From NCBI GenBank assembly GCA_964651475.1, contig CAZYXV010000048.1, positions 1 through 23,693 on the forward strand: 23,693 nucleotides of DNA, in the 5' to 3' direction. The translations under genes and the position numbers were made by a program. Positions 13,679 through 21,295 of the stretch are shown one piece after another. The notes beneath the pieces are model-generated. The model searched no databases, was not told the origin of the DNA, and worked only from the letters and a program-made list of their open reading frames with translations. Source of the stretch: JBGSMF01 sp964651475. Lineage in GTDB: Bacteria; Chloroflexota; Anaerolineae; Fen-1058. Each line of letters starts with the position of its first letter. The first letter of the stretch is position 1.

Positions 13679-15970
13679 TTACTTGGTCCCTTCAGTCAAT
13701 GTGTACAACGCCAAAAATGGCGCGGCGGCTTGCTTGACCAGGCGTTCCTGATCGCCCACGTTCCACGTGATGACGAGTTCTTTTTTAGCGCGGGTGATGC
13801 CCACATACAGCAAGCGCAAGCGTTCCTCCGTGTATTCCAGGCGCGCCTGGTTCGTCGCCCTGCCGGGAACGTACATCGCAATGGCGTCCGGGTCGGGATG
13901 CTTGAGCGCCTCCAGTTGCGCAATCGCCTCGGCTTCCAGGTTCAGCCCGCCGCGGATGAACCACGCTTCGCCCCGATAGGTGTCGTGCGGCTGGACGGAG
14001 GGGAAGTCGTAATTGCTGACGCCCATCAGATACACGCGGTCCCATTCCAGCCCCTTGGCCTTGTGCATCGTGGCCACCGTCACGCGGCCCGGCCGCGGCG
14101 TAAAGCCCAGGTCGTCGTCGCTAAACCCCAAGAAACGCTGCTGGTTGGCGGCAATGTTGGCCAGCTCGTTGCACATTTCGTGCAAGCGCCATTCGGGATG
14201 TCCCTGGCCCAGCCCGCGCAGCACCACGGCCATCTTGTGCGCCAGCGCCAGATCGGCCGGCGCGCGGAACAAGTCTTGCGCGATGGTCAGGATCAACTGG
14301 TCAATCGGCAGCATCCGCGCGCCCAGCCATCGCTGCGCGAGCTTGCGGAACGCCAGCAGATGTTCTCGGGCGGACGGCTCGTGGGCCATCTCTACTTCTT
14401 CCAACCAATCTTTATCTGGGCGCGGCCACACAAACGATTCGACCTCCTCGCAGCGTCGCAACCCATCCATAATGTTTTTTCTTTGCGGCTCCATTGGGGA
14501 TGAGGCTGTTGGCTCTTCTGCATCCTCGGCGGTTAGACTTTCTGCCCACACGTCATGGGCGCTGGCCAGCAAGGTTCGATTCAGCGGCTCGGCCAGGTAG
14601 CGCAGCACGCGTTCGAGCGCGCGCGCCGCCTGCCGGGTGGAGGAGGTGCTGCGCAGCATTTCGTCGTAGGGAATGTCTTTTTGCTTGAGGCGCTCGGCCA
14701 GTCTAAAGCCGCGCCGGTTATCCGGCGCCAACACCGCCACCGTCTGATCGGCGTGATCGGGCAGCCAGCGGATCAGAGAATCTATGACGCTCTTTAATTC
14801 GCGCTCGGGCGAAAGCGGTTTGTGGTGCAGCACTACTTTGAGATCGTCGCTATCGGTTGGGTTGGGCTGCGGGTCGTCCGGCGGCGTCGGCTCGATGTGT
14901 TGGACGCGAAACGCCTCCTGGCGAACCACGGCGTTGGGATGCTCGGTGGCGACCCAATCCACCAGGGCATTGGCCAGGTCAATGATGCGCCGCGTCGAGC
15001 GGCCCGATGCATCCAGCGTGTACGCCTTGACGTCCTCTTCGTCGAGGAATTGGTTGAGAAAGCGAATGTCGGACGTGGTAAAAGTGGTGTTGATGGCCTG
15101 GTTAGGATCGCCCACGCGCACCCAGCCCACCCCTTCTCCTGCCAGCAGGGGAGAGGAAGGGGAGGGGGCGGTCAGCAATCGCAAAATCTTTTCTTGCAGC
15201 TCGCTGCTATCTTGCGCCTCGTCTTCGAGGATATAGGGCCAGCGCGCCCTCAGCCGCTCCAGCAGCTTGTAGTCAATTTGCAGCGCCTCGAGCGCTAGCC
15301 GCACCAGGTCGTCGAAATCCACCTTGCCCCGAAAAGCCAGCGAGCGCTGGTAATCTTGATAAATGTCAACGCCCATGCGCGCCAGCGTCCACACGCCGCC
15401 CCAGGCGGGCAGCCTGAAGCGCAGCTCGGCGGGCGTGGCCTGCACATCTTTGGCGCGGCGAATGAACGCGGCGGCAATCGAGCGCGCCAGGTCGGGCCAG
15501 CGCTCGCGCTCGATCCAGCGGCGGCGGGCATCGTCAATATCGGCGGAGATAAATTCGTCCAGCGCGCCCGAATTGCCGCGCAGCCAGTTGGTCACAATCT
15601 CGTCCAGGATGTCGTTCGACTCGCGCTCGTCGGCGATCTGGAAATCTTCCGGCAAGCCCAAAAGCGCCGGGCGCTCGCGGATAATGTCGTGTGCCAATCC
15701 GTGCAGCGTGCGGACGCGATAGCCTACGTCGGGGATCAGCCCTTGTTCGATTTGTAAAAATTCGCGGATGCGGCGGTGAAAGTTATCTACAGCGGAATTG
15801 GCGAATGTGACGACCAATACTTCCTGATCGTCGCGGACGGCCTGGCGCACCAGTTGCGCTGCCAGGTAAGATAGCGTGTGCGTCTTGCCGCTGCCCGGCA
15901 CCGCCGATACGCCCAACTTGCCGCCAGTGTACCTGAGGATTTTTGCTTGTGCAGGTCGTGGCTTGAACAT
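13679..15970 (-). CDS. UvrD/Rep-family superfamily 1 DNA helicase
   Basis: The 763-aa protein carries the SF1A motifs in order: motif I AVPGSGKT (23-30), Ia VVTFANSAVDNF, II DEAQD (250-254), III VGDPNQ (about 286-291), IV-region DASGRST, V MHKAKGLEWD (about 635-644) and VI VGITRAKK (723-730). It ends about 35 residues after motif VI, so there is no C-terminal RecB-type nuclease. It is expected to unwind DNA 3' to 5' using ATP. Between motifs II and III an extra segment of about 15 residues (267-281, with PLLAGEGVG) interrupts the core and is encoded by a repeat-like stretch. The gene begins 4 bp after the AddB-like gene, which indicates a paired function. Confidence 0.9.
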   Translation of the reverse strand: MFKPRPAQAKILRYTGGKLGVSAVPGSGKTHTLSYLAAQLVRQAVRDDQEVLVVTFANSAVDNFHRRIREFLQIEQGLIPDVGYRVRTLHGLAHDIIRERPALLGLPEDFQIADERESNDILDEIVTNWLRGNSGALDEFISADIDDARRRWIERERWPDLARSIAAAFIRRAKDVQATPAELRFRLPAWGGVWTLARMGVDIYQDYQRSLAFRGKVDFDDLVRLALEALQIDYKLLERLRARWPYILEDEAQDSSELQEKILRLLTAPSPSSPLLAGEGVGWVRVGDPNQAINTTFTTSDIRFLNQFLDEEDVKAYTLDASGRSTRRIIDLANALVDWVATEHPNAVVRQEAFRVQHIEPTPPDDPQPNPTDSDDLKVVLHHKPLSPERELKSVIDSLIRWLPDHADQTVAVLAPDNRRGFRLAERLKQKDIPYDEMLRSTSSTRQAARALERVLRYLAEPLNRTLLASAHDVWAESLTAEDAEEPTASSPMEPQRKNIMDGLRRCEEVESFVWPRPDKDWLEEVEMAHEPSAREHLLAFRKLAQRWLGARMLPIDQLILTIAQDLFRAPADLALAHKMAVVLRGLGQGHPEWRLHEMCNELANIAANQQRFLGFSDDDLGFTPRPGRVTVATMHKAKGLEWDRVYLMGVSNYDFPSVQPHDTYRGEAWFIRGGLNLEAEAIAQLEALKHPDPDAIAMYVPGRATNQARLEYTEERLRLLYVGITRAKKELVITWNVGDQERLVKQAAAPFLALYTLTEGTK
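15125..15172. repeat. In-frame repeat-like insert within the helicase gene
   Basis: The plus strand carries a CCCCTTCTCC...GGGGAGAGG quasi-palindrome with CCTGCCAGCAGG at its centre (about 15137-15148). On the coding strand it reads as residues 267-281 of the helicase, with the peptide PSPSSPLLAGEGVG. Sequences of this pattern (CCCTCTCC...GGAGAGGG, translated as PSP.AGEG) are familiar as dispersed palindromic repeats in several bacterial genomes. It is absent from the general UvrD fold, where motif II is followed more directly by the VRVGDPNQ strand. Confidence 0.6.
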
Positions 15971-15974
15971 TCGT

Positions 15975-18140
15975 TTACCTGATCAATTGGTTATTGGTTA
16001 TGAGAAATTCGCCGTTGGCCGGCAGGTGGCGTAAAATTTGCTGCGCGATCATTAACAATGGTCCGCGCTCTTCAAAGCCTTGTTCGCCGAGCGTGCTAAA
16101 GGCCAGATACATCTTGCGGCGGCAGCGGCGGATGAGGCCTTGAATCAGCCGGTTCAAGGTGAGCGCGCGGGCGGCCTGTTCGTCTTCGTCGGTCCACAAC
16201 TGGCCGGCCGGCCAATGGCGCGTGAGCACATACGGGTGTGTGAGCGGTTGGTATAATCGCTCCCACCAACCAGAACTGCCGGCGTTGATCCAGAATTGTA
16301 CGTCAACCGGTTGATTGTTCAACAAAAATGTGTACGCCGGAGCGAGCAAAACGGCGTCTGGCTCCGCGCCGCTTTCTCCCGCGGGCGGACGCGGGCCGTA
16401 TTCGGCGGCAATGACGCCGCTCTGCACCATGTCGAAATAAGCGCGGCCGATAGACGCGGCGCCTTGTTCCATGCCGTCGCCCGCTGGCGGAGAGGGAGCA
16501 ACCACTTGCCTGAACTTGCGCGCCGAGGCGATCAGCCCGGCCGCCACACGCCCGCTATCCAAGTCGCGGTGAAAGGCAAAGCCCGGCTGAGCGAGCACCT
16601 CGCCGAACAAGCGGCCGAGAAAATGATCGAGCGGCAGCGCCGTTCCTTCCAGGCAGTCGTTCAACCAGGCGCGCAGCTTTTCGTATTGTTCGCCCACGCC
16701 GTAGCCAATGCGATCCTGCAGTTCCGTCGCCAGCGCATCAAAAGGCCGCAAAGGGGCGAGTTTGGAATCGGAGATTTGTGTATAAGCGCGTTGAGCCAGC
16801 AGGTGCGCGCGCGCCGGGTCGAGGCCGTCAACCGCCAGCGTCAGCGCGTGCGCCACGTCGGGCTGCAGCGGGGTGATGTTCCAGGCGGGGTAGGCCAATG
16901 CGGCCAGTGTGAGCAGACAGCGCGCCGCCGGTTCTTCGTTCAGCGCGCGCGAAGGCCGCAGCGACCACGCAGGCACGCCAGCGCGCGCCAGCCGATCTGA
17001 TAGCGCAAAGCGCAGCGCGTCGCTGAGATACGGCGCCAGGATGACGATCTGGCCGGGGCGTATTCCCTCGTCGTTGATCAGGCGGCTCGCTTCGCCAGCG
17101 ACCCAGTCCAACATGTCTGGATGAAAGCGTCCGCCGCCGTACCCCAATGCGCGGCGGATGTTGCCTTTCTCAATGGCGCTTTTCCAGTAATGGGTAGGAG
17201 CGCGCGAGGGAATCTGCCGTTCAAGTGCGCGCCCCATCTCCATGGCCAACGCTTGCAGGTCGGGCGAGGTGACGCGCGACGCGGTCAACTCGATGTGGTT
17301 CTGGCAAACCAGGCGCAGCGCCAGCCCGCCGTCGGGGTCCGCGCCCAGGAAGCGCCGCAAGCCTGCGTCTGCGTCGTAAACGATCAGCGCCGAATCACAT
17401 TGAGGCAGCCAGTCGCGTATCAGGTCGTGCGTGACGGGAGGCTCTTCTTCGACGTTTTCTATAATCAGGCGCCGGTAACGGCCAAACAGGTAATTGCAAA
17501 ACCAATCGGCGCTTTGCAAGTGATGAGTGAACGCCTCGACCTGGAGCGAGAAGTCGAGCAAGTTGTTCTGTAAGCAAAACTGTCGAAAGCGAGCGGCGCA
17601 ATCTTGCACCTGGTTAAAAATCACCGCGCGCGCGCTCGGCCCGCTCCAGGCGTCCTTTAATCGCTGCCCGATTTCGAGGTGTGAAAAGCCGACGATGGCC
17701 GCCTTGTTGAGATTATCCAATATCTGGCTGTAGAGTCGGTGAGGTTGAATGTGAACGCCCTCAAAGTAGCCGGCTTCCGAGGCCAGCGGCGCGACGATGC
17801 GCTGCATATAGTATTGGGCCGTTTCCAGCGTGAGAAAGACGGGTGGGTTGCGCGGACGAACAAAGCCGCATGCTGGTGCCACCGCTGGCCAAAAGAGGTC
17901 CACCATCCGGCGCGCCAGGCCGCCCAGTGTGAGCGTTTCTGCCATGCTGCCAGGCGGCAAATCAGCGCGGCGCAGCTCATCCTGATACGGGCGCAGCAGG
18001 CTGCGCTGCGGCGCCATCACCAGGATGGCCTCGCCTGGCGCGCCTGCTTCGAGCAGCGCGCGCATGTGCTGCATGGCCAGCGTCGTCTTGCCCGCGCCGG
18101 CCAGGCCAGATAGAAAAGTCGTCCCCTTATGTGGAATCAT
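15975..18140 (-). CDS. AddB-like/UvrD-like ATPase, probable partner of the adjacent helicase
   Basis: From ATG 18140 the protein has 721 residues. It opens with a P-loop, GLAGAGKTT (12-20), followed by a helicase-like N-terminal domain; IIENVEEE (about 226-233) sits where a Walker B strand would be, but the usual DExx is altered. GQIVILAPYLSDALRFAL and RALNEEPAARCLLTLAALA resemble the C-terminal UvrD/AddB domains. I see neither the cysteine cluster of AddB nor a PD-(D/E)XK nuclease. The layout, a degenerate SF1-like subunit preceding an active helicase by 4 bp, suggests a heterodimer resembling AddAB without nuclease activity. A longer start at TTG 18212 is rejected: it lies upstream of the likely promoter and its first residues translate a simple repeat. 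AGGTG lies just before the chosen ATG, so the exact start is uncertain. Confidence 0.72.
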   Translation of the reverse strand: MIPHKGTTFLSGLAGAGKTTLAMQHMRALLEAGAPGEAILVMAPQRSLLRPYQDELRRADLPPGSMAETLTLGGLARRMVDLFWPAVAPACGFVRPRNPPVFLTLETAQYYMQRIVAPLASEAGYFEGVHIQPHRLYSQILDNLNKAAIVGFSHLEIGQRLKDAWSGPSARAVIFNQVQDCAARFRQFCLQNNLLDFSLQVEAFTHHLQSADWFCNYLFGRYRRLIIENVEEEPPVTHDLIRDWLPQCDSALIVYDADAGLRRFLGADPDGGLALRLVCQNHIELTASRVTSPDLQALAMEMGRALERQIPSRAPTHYWKSAIEKGNIRRALGYGGGRFHPDMLDWVAGEASRLINDEGIRPGQIVILAPYLSDALRFALSDRLARAGVPAWSLRPSRALNEEPAARCLLTLAALAYPAWNITPLQPDVAHALTLAVDGLDPARAHLLAQRAYTQISDSKLAPLRPFDALATELQDRIGYGVGEQYEKLRAWLNDCLEGTALPLDHFLGRLFGEVLAQPGFAFHRDLDSGRVAAGLIASARKFRQVVAPSPPAGDGMEQGAASIGRAYFDMVQSGVIAAEYGPRPPAGESGAEPDAVLLAPAYTFLLNNQPVDVQFWINAGSSGWWERLYQPLTHPYVLTRHWPAGQLWTDEDEQAARALTLNRLIQGLIRRCRRKMYLAFSTLGEQGFEERGPLLMIAQQILRHLPANGEFLITNNQLIR

Positions 18141-18155
18141 CACCTGCCCGCTTAT

Positions 18156-18192
18156 TTTCCACCTCCCACTTTCTACCTTCCACTTTCCACCT
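18156..18192. repeat. Purine-rich tandem repeat in the 5' leader of the AddB-like gene
   Basis: Read on the minus strand, two 14-nt copies AAAGTGGAAGGTAG and AAAGTGGGAGGTGG follow each other, with a partial copy AGGTGG before them. They differ at two positions. The repeat lies between the predicted minus-strand promoter and the ATG at 18140 and contains a Shine-Dalgarno-like GGGAGG. If translated it gives a KWKVESGRWK-like peptide, which is a known artefact of such GTGGAAAGTGG repeats. Confidence 0.6.
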
Positions 18193-18222
18193 AGTATACT
18201 CGCTCTTGCCAACTTTGTGTAA
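18193..18222 (-). promoter_or_regulatory. Probable minus-strand promoter of the helicase-adh operon
   Basis: On the minus strand TTACAC (18222-18217) precedes TATACT (18198-18193) with an 18-bp spacer. Transcription would start near 18187, about 45 nt upstream of ATG 18140. The -35 box is weak. An octamer ACCTAGTA (18189-18196) overlaps the -10 and is repeated inverted as TACTAGGT (18268-18275) just before the divergent gene. I found no equally convincing plus-strand promoter in 18200-18275. Confidence 0.4.
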
Positions 18223-18275
18223 CTGTAACGAGGGTGTAATTATCCGGCGGCCAAATACATGCTATCGTACTAGGT

Positions 18276-19532
18276 ATGAAGATGATGCACAAGCTGGCCC
18301 TGCCTTTATCAAAAGAGCGTGTGATCCTTTTGGCCTACGCCGCTGGCGTAATCGGGGTGGTGGGGTTGTACGCGTTACTTGGCATGGTTCGCCAGGGATC
18401 GCCGGGGGCGCTTGCGCCAGTCCGGCATGCCGAGGTGGCCGTGCTCGTACCGTTGAGCGGAGCGCAGGCCGACGTGGGCAAGGCTGTGTTGCGCGTGGTG
18501 GAGCAATCCGTCAGAACCCCCCCGGCGAACGTCAGGCCGGGCAATTTGGCTGTGACGGTATCGGGCTATGATACTGCCGGCACGCCCGATGGCGCTGCCA
18601 ACGCCGCCTATCGCGCATCTCTCAATCCGGCCACCATCGCCGTCATTGGCCCGCTCGATGCCCGCCAGGTCATCGCGGCAGTGGAAACACTGCGGGACCA
18701 AAAGCTGGCCGTGCTCACACCGGCCAGTACCGCGCCAGTGCTGCAAGTATCGCGCTACTCAGGACTGTACCGCATCCCCGCGCCCGACGACGCGCAAGGA
18801 CGGGCCATCGTCGAGTTTTTAACCCAGAGCTTGCACCGCACGGATGTGTTTTTAATCGTCGAGCCCTCGGCATACACACGAGATATTCTGAGCACATTTA
18901 CGCAGGCCGCGCAGGGACGCCTGCGTATTGCGGCCACGTTGGATTTGGGCCAGTCGTCGCCTCCGGCGGATATAGGGCAGCAGCTCGTTGACAGCCAGTC
19001 CAACGTGGTGGTTTATCTGGGCGGGCTGAAAAACGGCCGAATCCTCGTGGAAGCGATGAGCGGCGCGTCTTTGGCGTTGCCTGTTGTTGGGAGCGATGCG
19101 CTCAACGACCCGGCGCTGCTGCCAGTGGGGAACAGTGTCCCGGTCTATTACACCAGCCCCATCCTGAGTTTGCCTGCAGCGTCGGACAAGGAAAGCCTGG
19201 CAACTTTTCGCCAGGTGCTGGGCGAGCTGGCCAACGCGCCATTTGCCTGCGAAACGGCCCAGGCCACGTGGTTCGTGTTGGGCGCGCTTGCGCAGAGCTT
19301 GCGCCAGGCTGATCAATCCCCTTTACTTTACTCGAGCCAGCAAGCCCGCGCCTCCATCTGGCACGACCTGGGGCAGGTTGCCATTGCGTTGCCCGGCTTG
19401 ACCACGGGTGCGGTTGCGTCGTTTGCGGACGGGCAAAAGTTGCCGCGCACTATTTACGTGTATCAGGTGACCTCCAATGCGGAGTGGCCGCTCAATCGCC
19501 TGGTTTATGCCGCTAGGGAGGACAAGCCATGA
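18276..19532 (+). CDS. Membrane-anchored type-1 periplasmic-binding-protein domain
   Basis: The 418-aa protein has a short basic N-terminus, one hydrophobic segment (about 16-38) and an extracytoplasmic domain of the Leu/Ile/Val-binding (LivJ) type. Typical pieces are EVAVLVPLSGAQADVGKAV, NPATIAVIGPLDARQVIAAV and KLAVLTPASTAPVL, followed by a second lobe (TDVFLIVEPSAYTRDIL). No lipobox cysteine follows the hydrophobic segment, so it is probably anchored by an uncleaved helix. No ABC permease or ATPase is nearby, which argues for sensing rather than transport. Three ATGs (18276, 18282, 18285) compete; the first is used here, though the AGG at 18272 is better placed for the later ones. Its stop overlaps the next start as ATGA. 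Confidence 0.8.
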   Translation: MKMMHKLALPLSKERVILLAYAAGVIGVVGLYALLGMVRQGSPGALAPVRHAEVAVLVPLSGAQADVGKAVLRVVEQSVRTPPANVRPGNLAVTVSGYDTAGTPDGAANAAYRASLNPATIAVIGPLDARQVIAAVETLRDQKLAVLTPASTAPVLQVSRYSGLYRIPAPDDAQGRAIVEFLTQSLHRTDVFLIVEPSAYTRDILSTFTQAAQGRLRIAATLDLGQSSPPADIGQQLVDSQSNVVVYLGGLKNGRILVEAMSGASLALPVVGSDALNDPALLPVGNSVPVYYTSPILSLPAASDKESLATFRQVLGELANAPFACETAQATWFVLGALAQSLRQADQSPLLYSSQQARASIWHDLGQVAIALPGLTTGAVASFADGQKLPRTIYVYQVTSNAEWPLNRLVYAAREDKP

Positions 19533-21283
19533 CCAGTTCACCGCGCGGCGCACGCCCTGTAACGCGCTCCCGCTCTGGGACGCGCCATAGCCTGAGCCAG
19601 GCGCTTCGCAACGTCAGGCAGCGAGCGCAGGCTCACGTCCAGCCGCAGGCGCCGGCCAGTCCCCCACCGCAGCAGATGATCCAGGAAGACCCACAAGAAG
19701 CCGCTTGGAAAAAAATGCGCTTGTGCGAGCAAAACGCCGGAGAGTTTAACACATTCACACCCCAGCTCGAACGCACGCTTTGGGCCTACGTTTACCCCCA
19801 GTTTATCCAGGCTACCGAAGCATATTTTTACCAGGTAAAAATCTCAGGTCGCCCCGATATCCGCTTGATGGACGATCCGCGCGGCGAGGTGCGTATCGAG
19901 ACGCCTTACGATGGCTTTGAGTACTTTACGCTCGACGCTGCCCGTGAGCTGGCGGGACGATTAGGCTCGGCCAGCGGCGCCATTAACGGCCAGCTGGGGT
20001 GGCTGGCAATCAGCGCTCCGCTGGATTGGGAGCACGATGGGAGCTGCCCACCTGGCGCGGACATGCTGCCCGTAACCATCCCTTTGCGTGGCGAGAATCT
20101 TGTCCGCGACGAGCTGTGGACAGCGGATGAAGTGCGGGCGGTGGCGCAATACGGTTACGCGCCAGATGATCTGGCCTTTTGGCCGGTGAGTGTGGATGTG
20201 CACGTTTACGACGATGTGTTGACATCAGTCGAGGATATTCGAGATTACGTTGATCTGCTCGTTTTACCTAAAGAAACGCCGGGTGGAGAGGAACAGTTGG
20301 CGCTGGATCTGGTCGTGACGGCTTTTGTGCCATCTGCATTGTGCAAAGCAGACGATGATGTGTGTGTCCGGCTCGAACGCCTCACACTGGCCTGGCCGAC
20401 CATCGCCACGCCGTGGCAAATCCAGATGTGCCAGAACACGGGACACGGCGCCAGTGTTTACAATCAGGCTATCAAGTGGCGTTACAATCCCGATCTCGGC
20501 ACGGTGGAGGCGTACAATCTGTTGGCGCGCCGCGACGAGCCGGAAGCCGGTTCGCCGCTGACGCCTTTCCGGTGCGAGGTGCGTCTCTTGCTGCGCGGCG
20601 CAAGCCAGATAATTGAACAAGACGAACTGGTGGGTGCAGTTCGCCTGTGTGTGGAGGGAGCGTTGCTCAGCGGGCGTCAGGTGAACTGGTTGGCCACTTG
20701 CGATACGGACGCTCGTCTGCCTGAGGCGGGTCAAGCGGTTTGCCACCGCACTATTCTAGAAGCGGGCTTTACGGCCGGGTGGCGCGAGCGGCTCGAACAT
20801 CGCTGCCGGGCCACCTGGCGGCGATGGCGTTTTACGGGCGCGGGATTATGTGTGGAGCGCATGACTGAAATAGCGGCTGCTCTATGCGACCTGGGATACC
20901 AGGTTCAAAAACAAGGCATGGATGCCGGCGGCGAGCGCGGCGTGCTTGTCGCAACGCGCGCCGCGGCGCTGCCGCCCTGCCAGGTTGTGGAAGAACCAGT
21001 GGAATGGCAGGGCCGCACCATCAGCCGGGCGGCATTGCCCGCCGGGCCGCGCGCCGAGAGCGGACGCGCCGTACTGCACGTGGATATTTTGGCCGAACGC
21101 ACGGCCCCGACGCGCGTCTGGCTCGAACGTGAAACGCCGGAGGGCGCTCGCCTCAGCGCCGAGATAGAGACCAGCGATTTGATCCTGTACGCGCGCGGGC
21201 GCACGCAAGAGGCGACGAACCTCGTGGCATTGGATATGGAACAATTGATGGTCATGCTTAAAAAACGGTTTTCGGATATGTAG
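19529..21283 (+). CDS. Unknown 584-aa cytosolic protein of the three-gene cassette
   Basis: The ATG at 19529 overlaps the preceding stop (ATGA) and has a perfect AGGGAGG (19515-19521) 7 nt upstream, so translation is efficient and coupled. Residues 1-55 are basic and Pro/Gln-rich, probably disordered. The remainder is mixed alpha/beta with many Trp, Arg and acidic residues, among them WKKMRLCEQNAGEF, YFTLDAARELAGRLG, a long beta-rich stretch with LERLTLAWPTIATP and WRYNPDLGTVEAYNLL (about 290-340), and a C-terminal beta domain (about 480-584) with LVALDMEQLMVMLKKRF at the end. No signal peptide, membrane helix, P-loop or known catalytic motif was found. I do not recognise the family. The stop is followed after 12 bp by the third gene. 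Confidence 0.8.
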   Translation: MTSSPRGARPVTRSRSGTRHSLSQALRNVRQRAQAHVQPQAPASPPPQQMIQEDPQEAAWKKMRLCEQNAGEFNTFTPQLERTLWAYVYPQFIQATEAYFYQVKISGRPDIRLMDDPRGEVRIETPYDGFEYFTLDAARELAGRLGSASGAINGQLGWLAISAPLDWEHDGSCPPGADMLPVTIPLRGENLVRDELWTADEVRAVAQYGYAPDDLAFWPVSVDVHVYDDVLTSVEDIRDYVDLLVLPKETPGGEEQLALDLVVTAFVPSALCKADDDVCVRLERLTLAWPTIATPWQIQMCQNTGHGASVYNQAIKWRYNPDLGTVEAYNLLARRDEPEAGSPLTPFRCEVRLLLRGASQIIEQDELVGAVRLCVEGALLSGRQVNWLATCDTDARLPEAGQAVCHRTILEAGFTAGWRERLEHRCRATWRRWRFTGAGLCVERMTEIAAALCDLGYQVQKQGMDAGGERGVLVATRAAALPPCQVVEEPVEWQGRTISRAALPAGPRAESGRAVLHVDILAERTAPTRVWLERETPEGARLSAEIETSDLILYARGRTQEATNLVALDMEQLMVMLKKRFSDM

Positions 21284-21295
21284 GCGGATAATCAG

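Noticed and set aside
18141..18212. N-terminal extension of the AddB-like protein to TTG 18212
   Set aside because: It would start upstream of the predicted promoter and its residues translate a simple purine-rich repeat.
18276..19532. Branched-chain amino-acid ABC uptake system
   Set aside because: No permease or ATPase genes are adjacent and the binding protein has an uncleaved anchor instead of a lipoprotein or cleavable signal.
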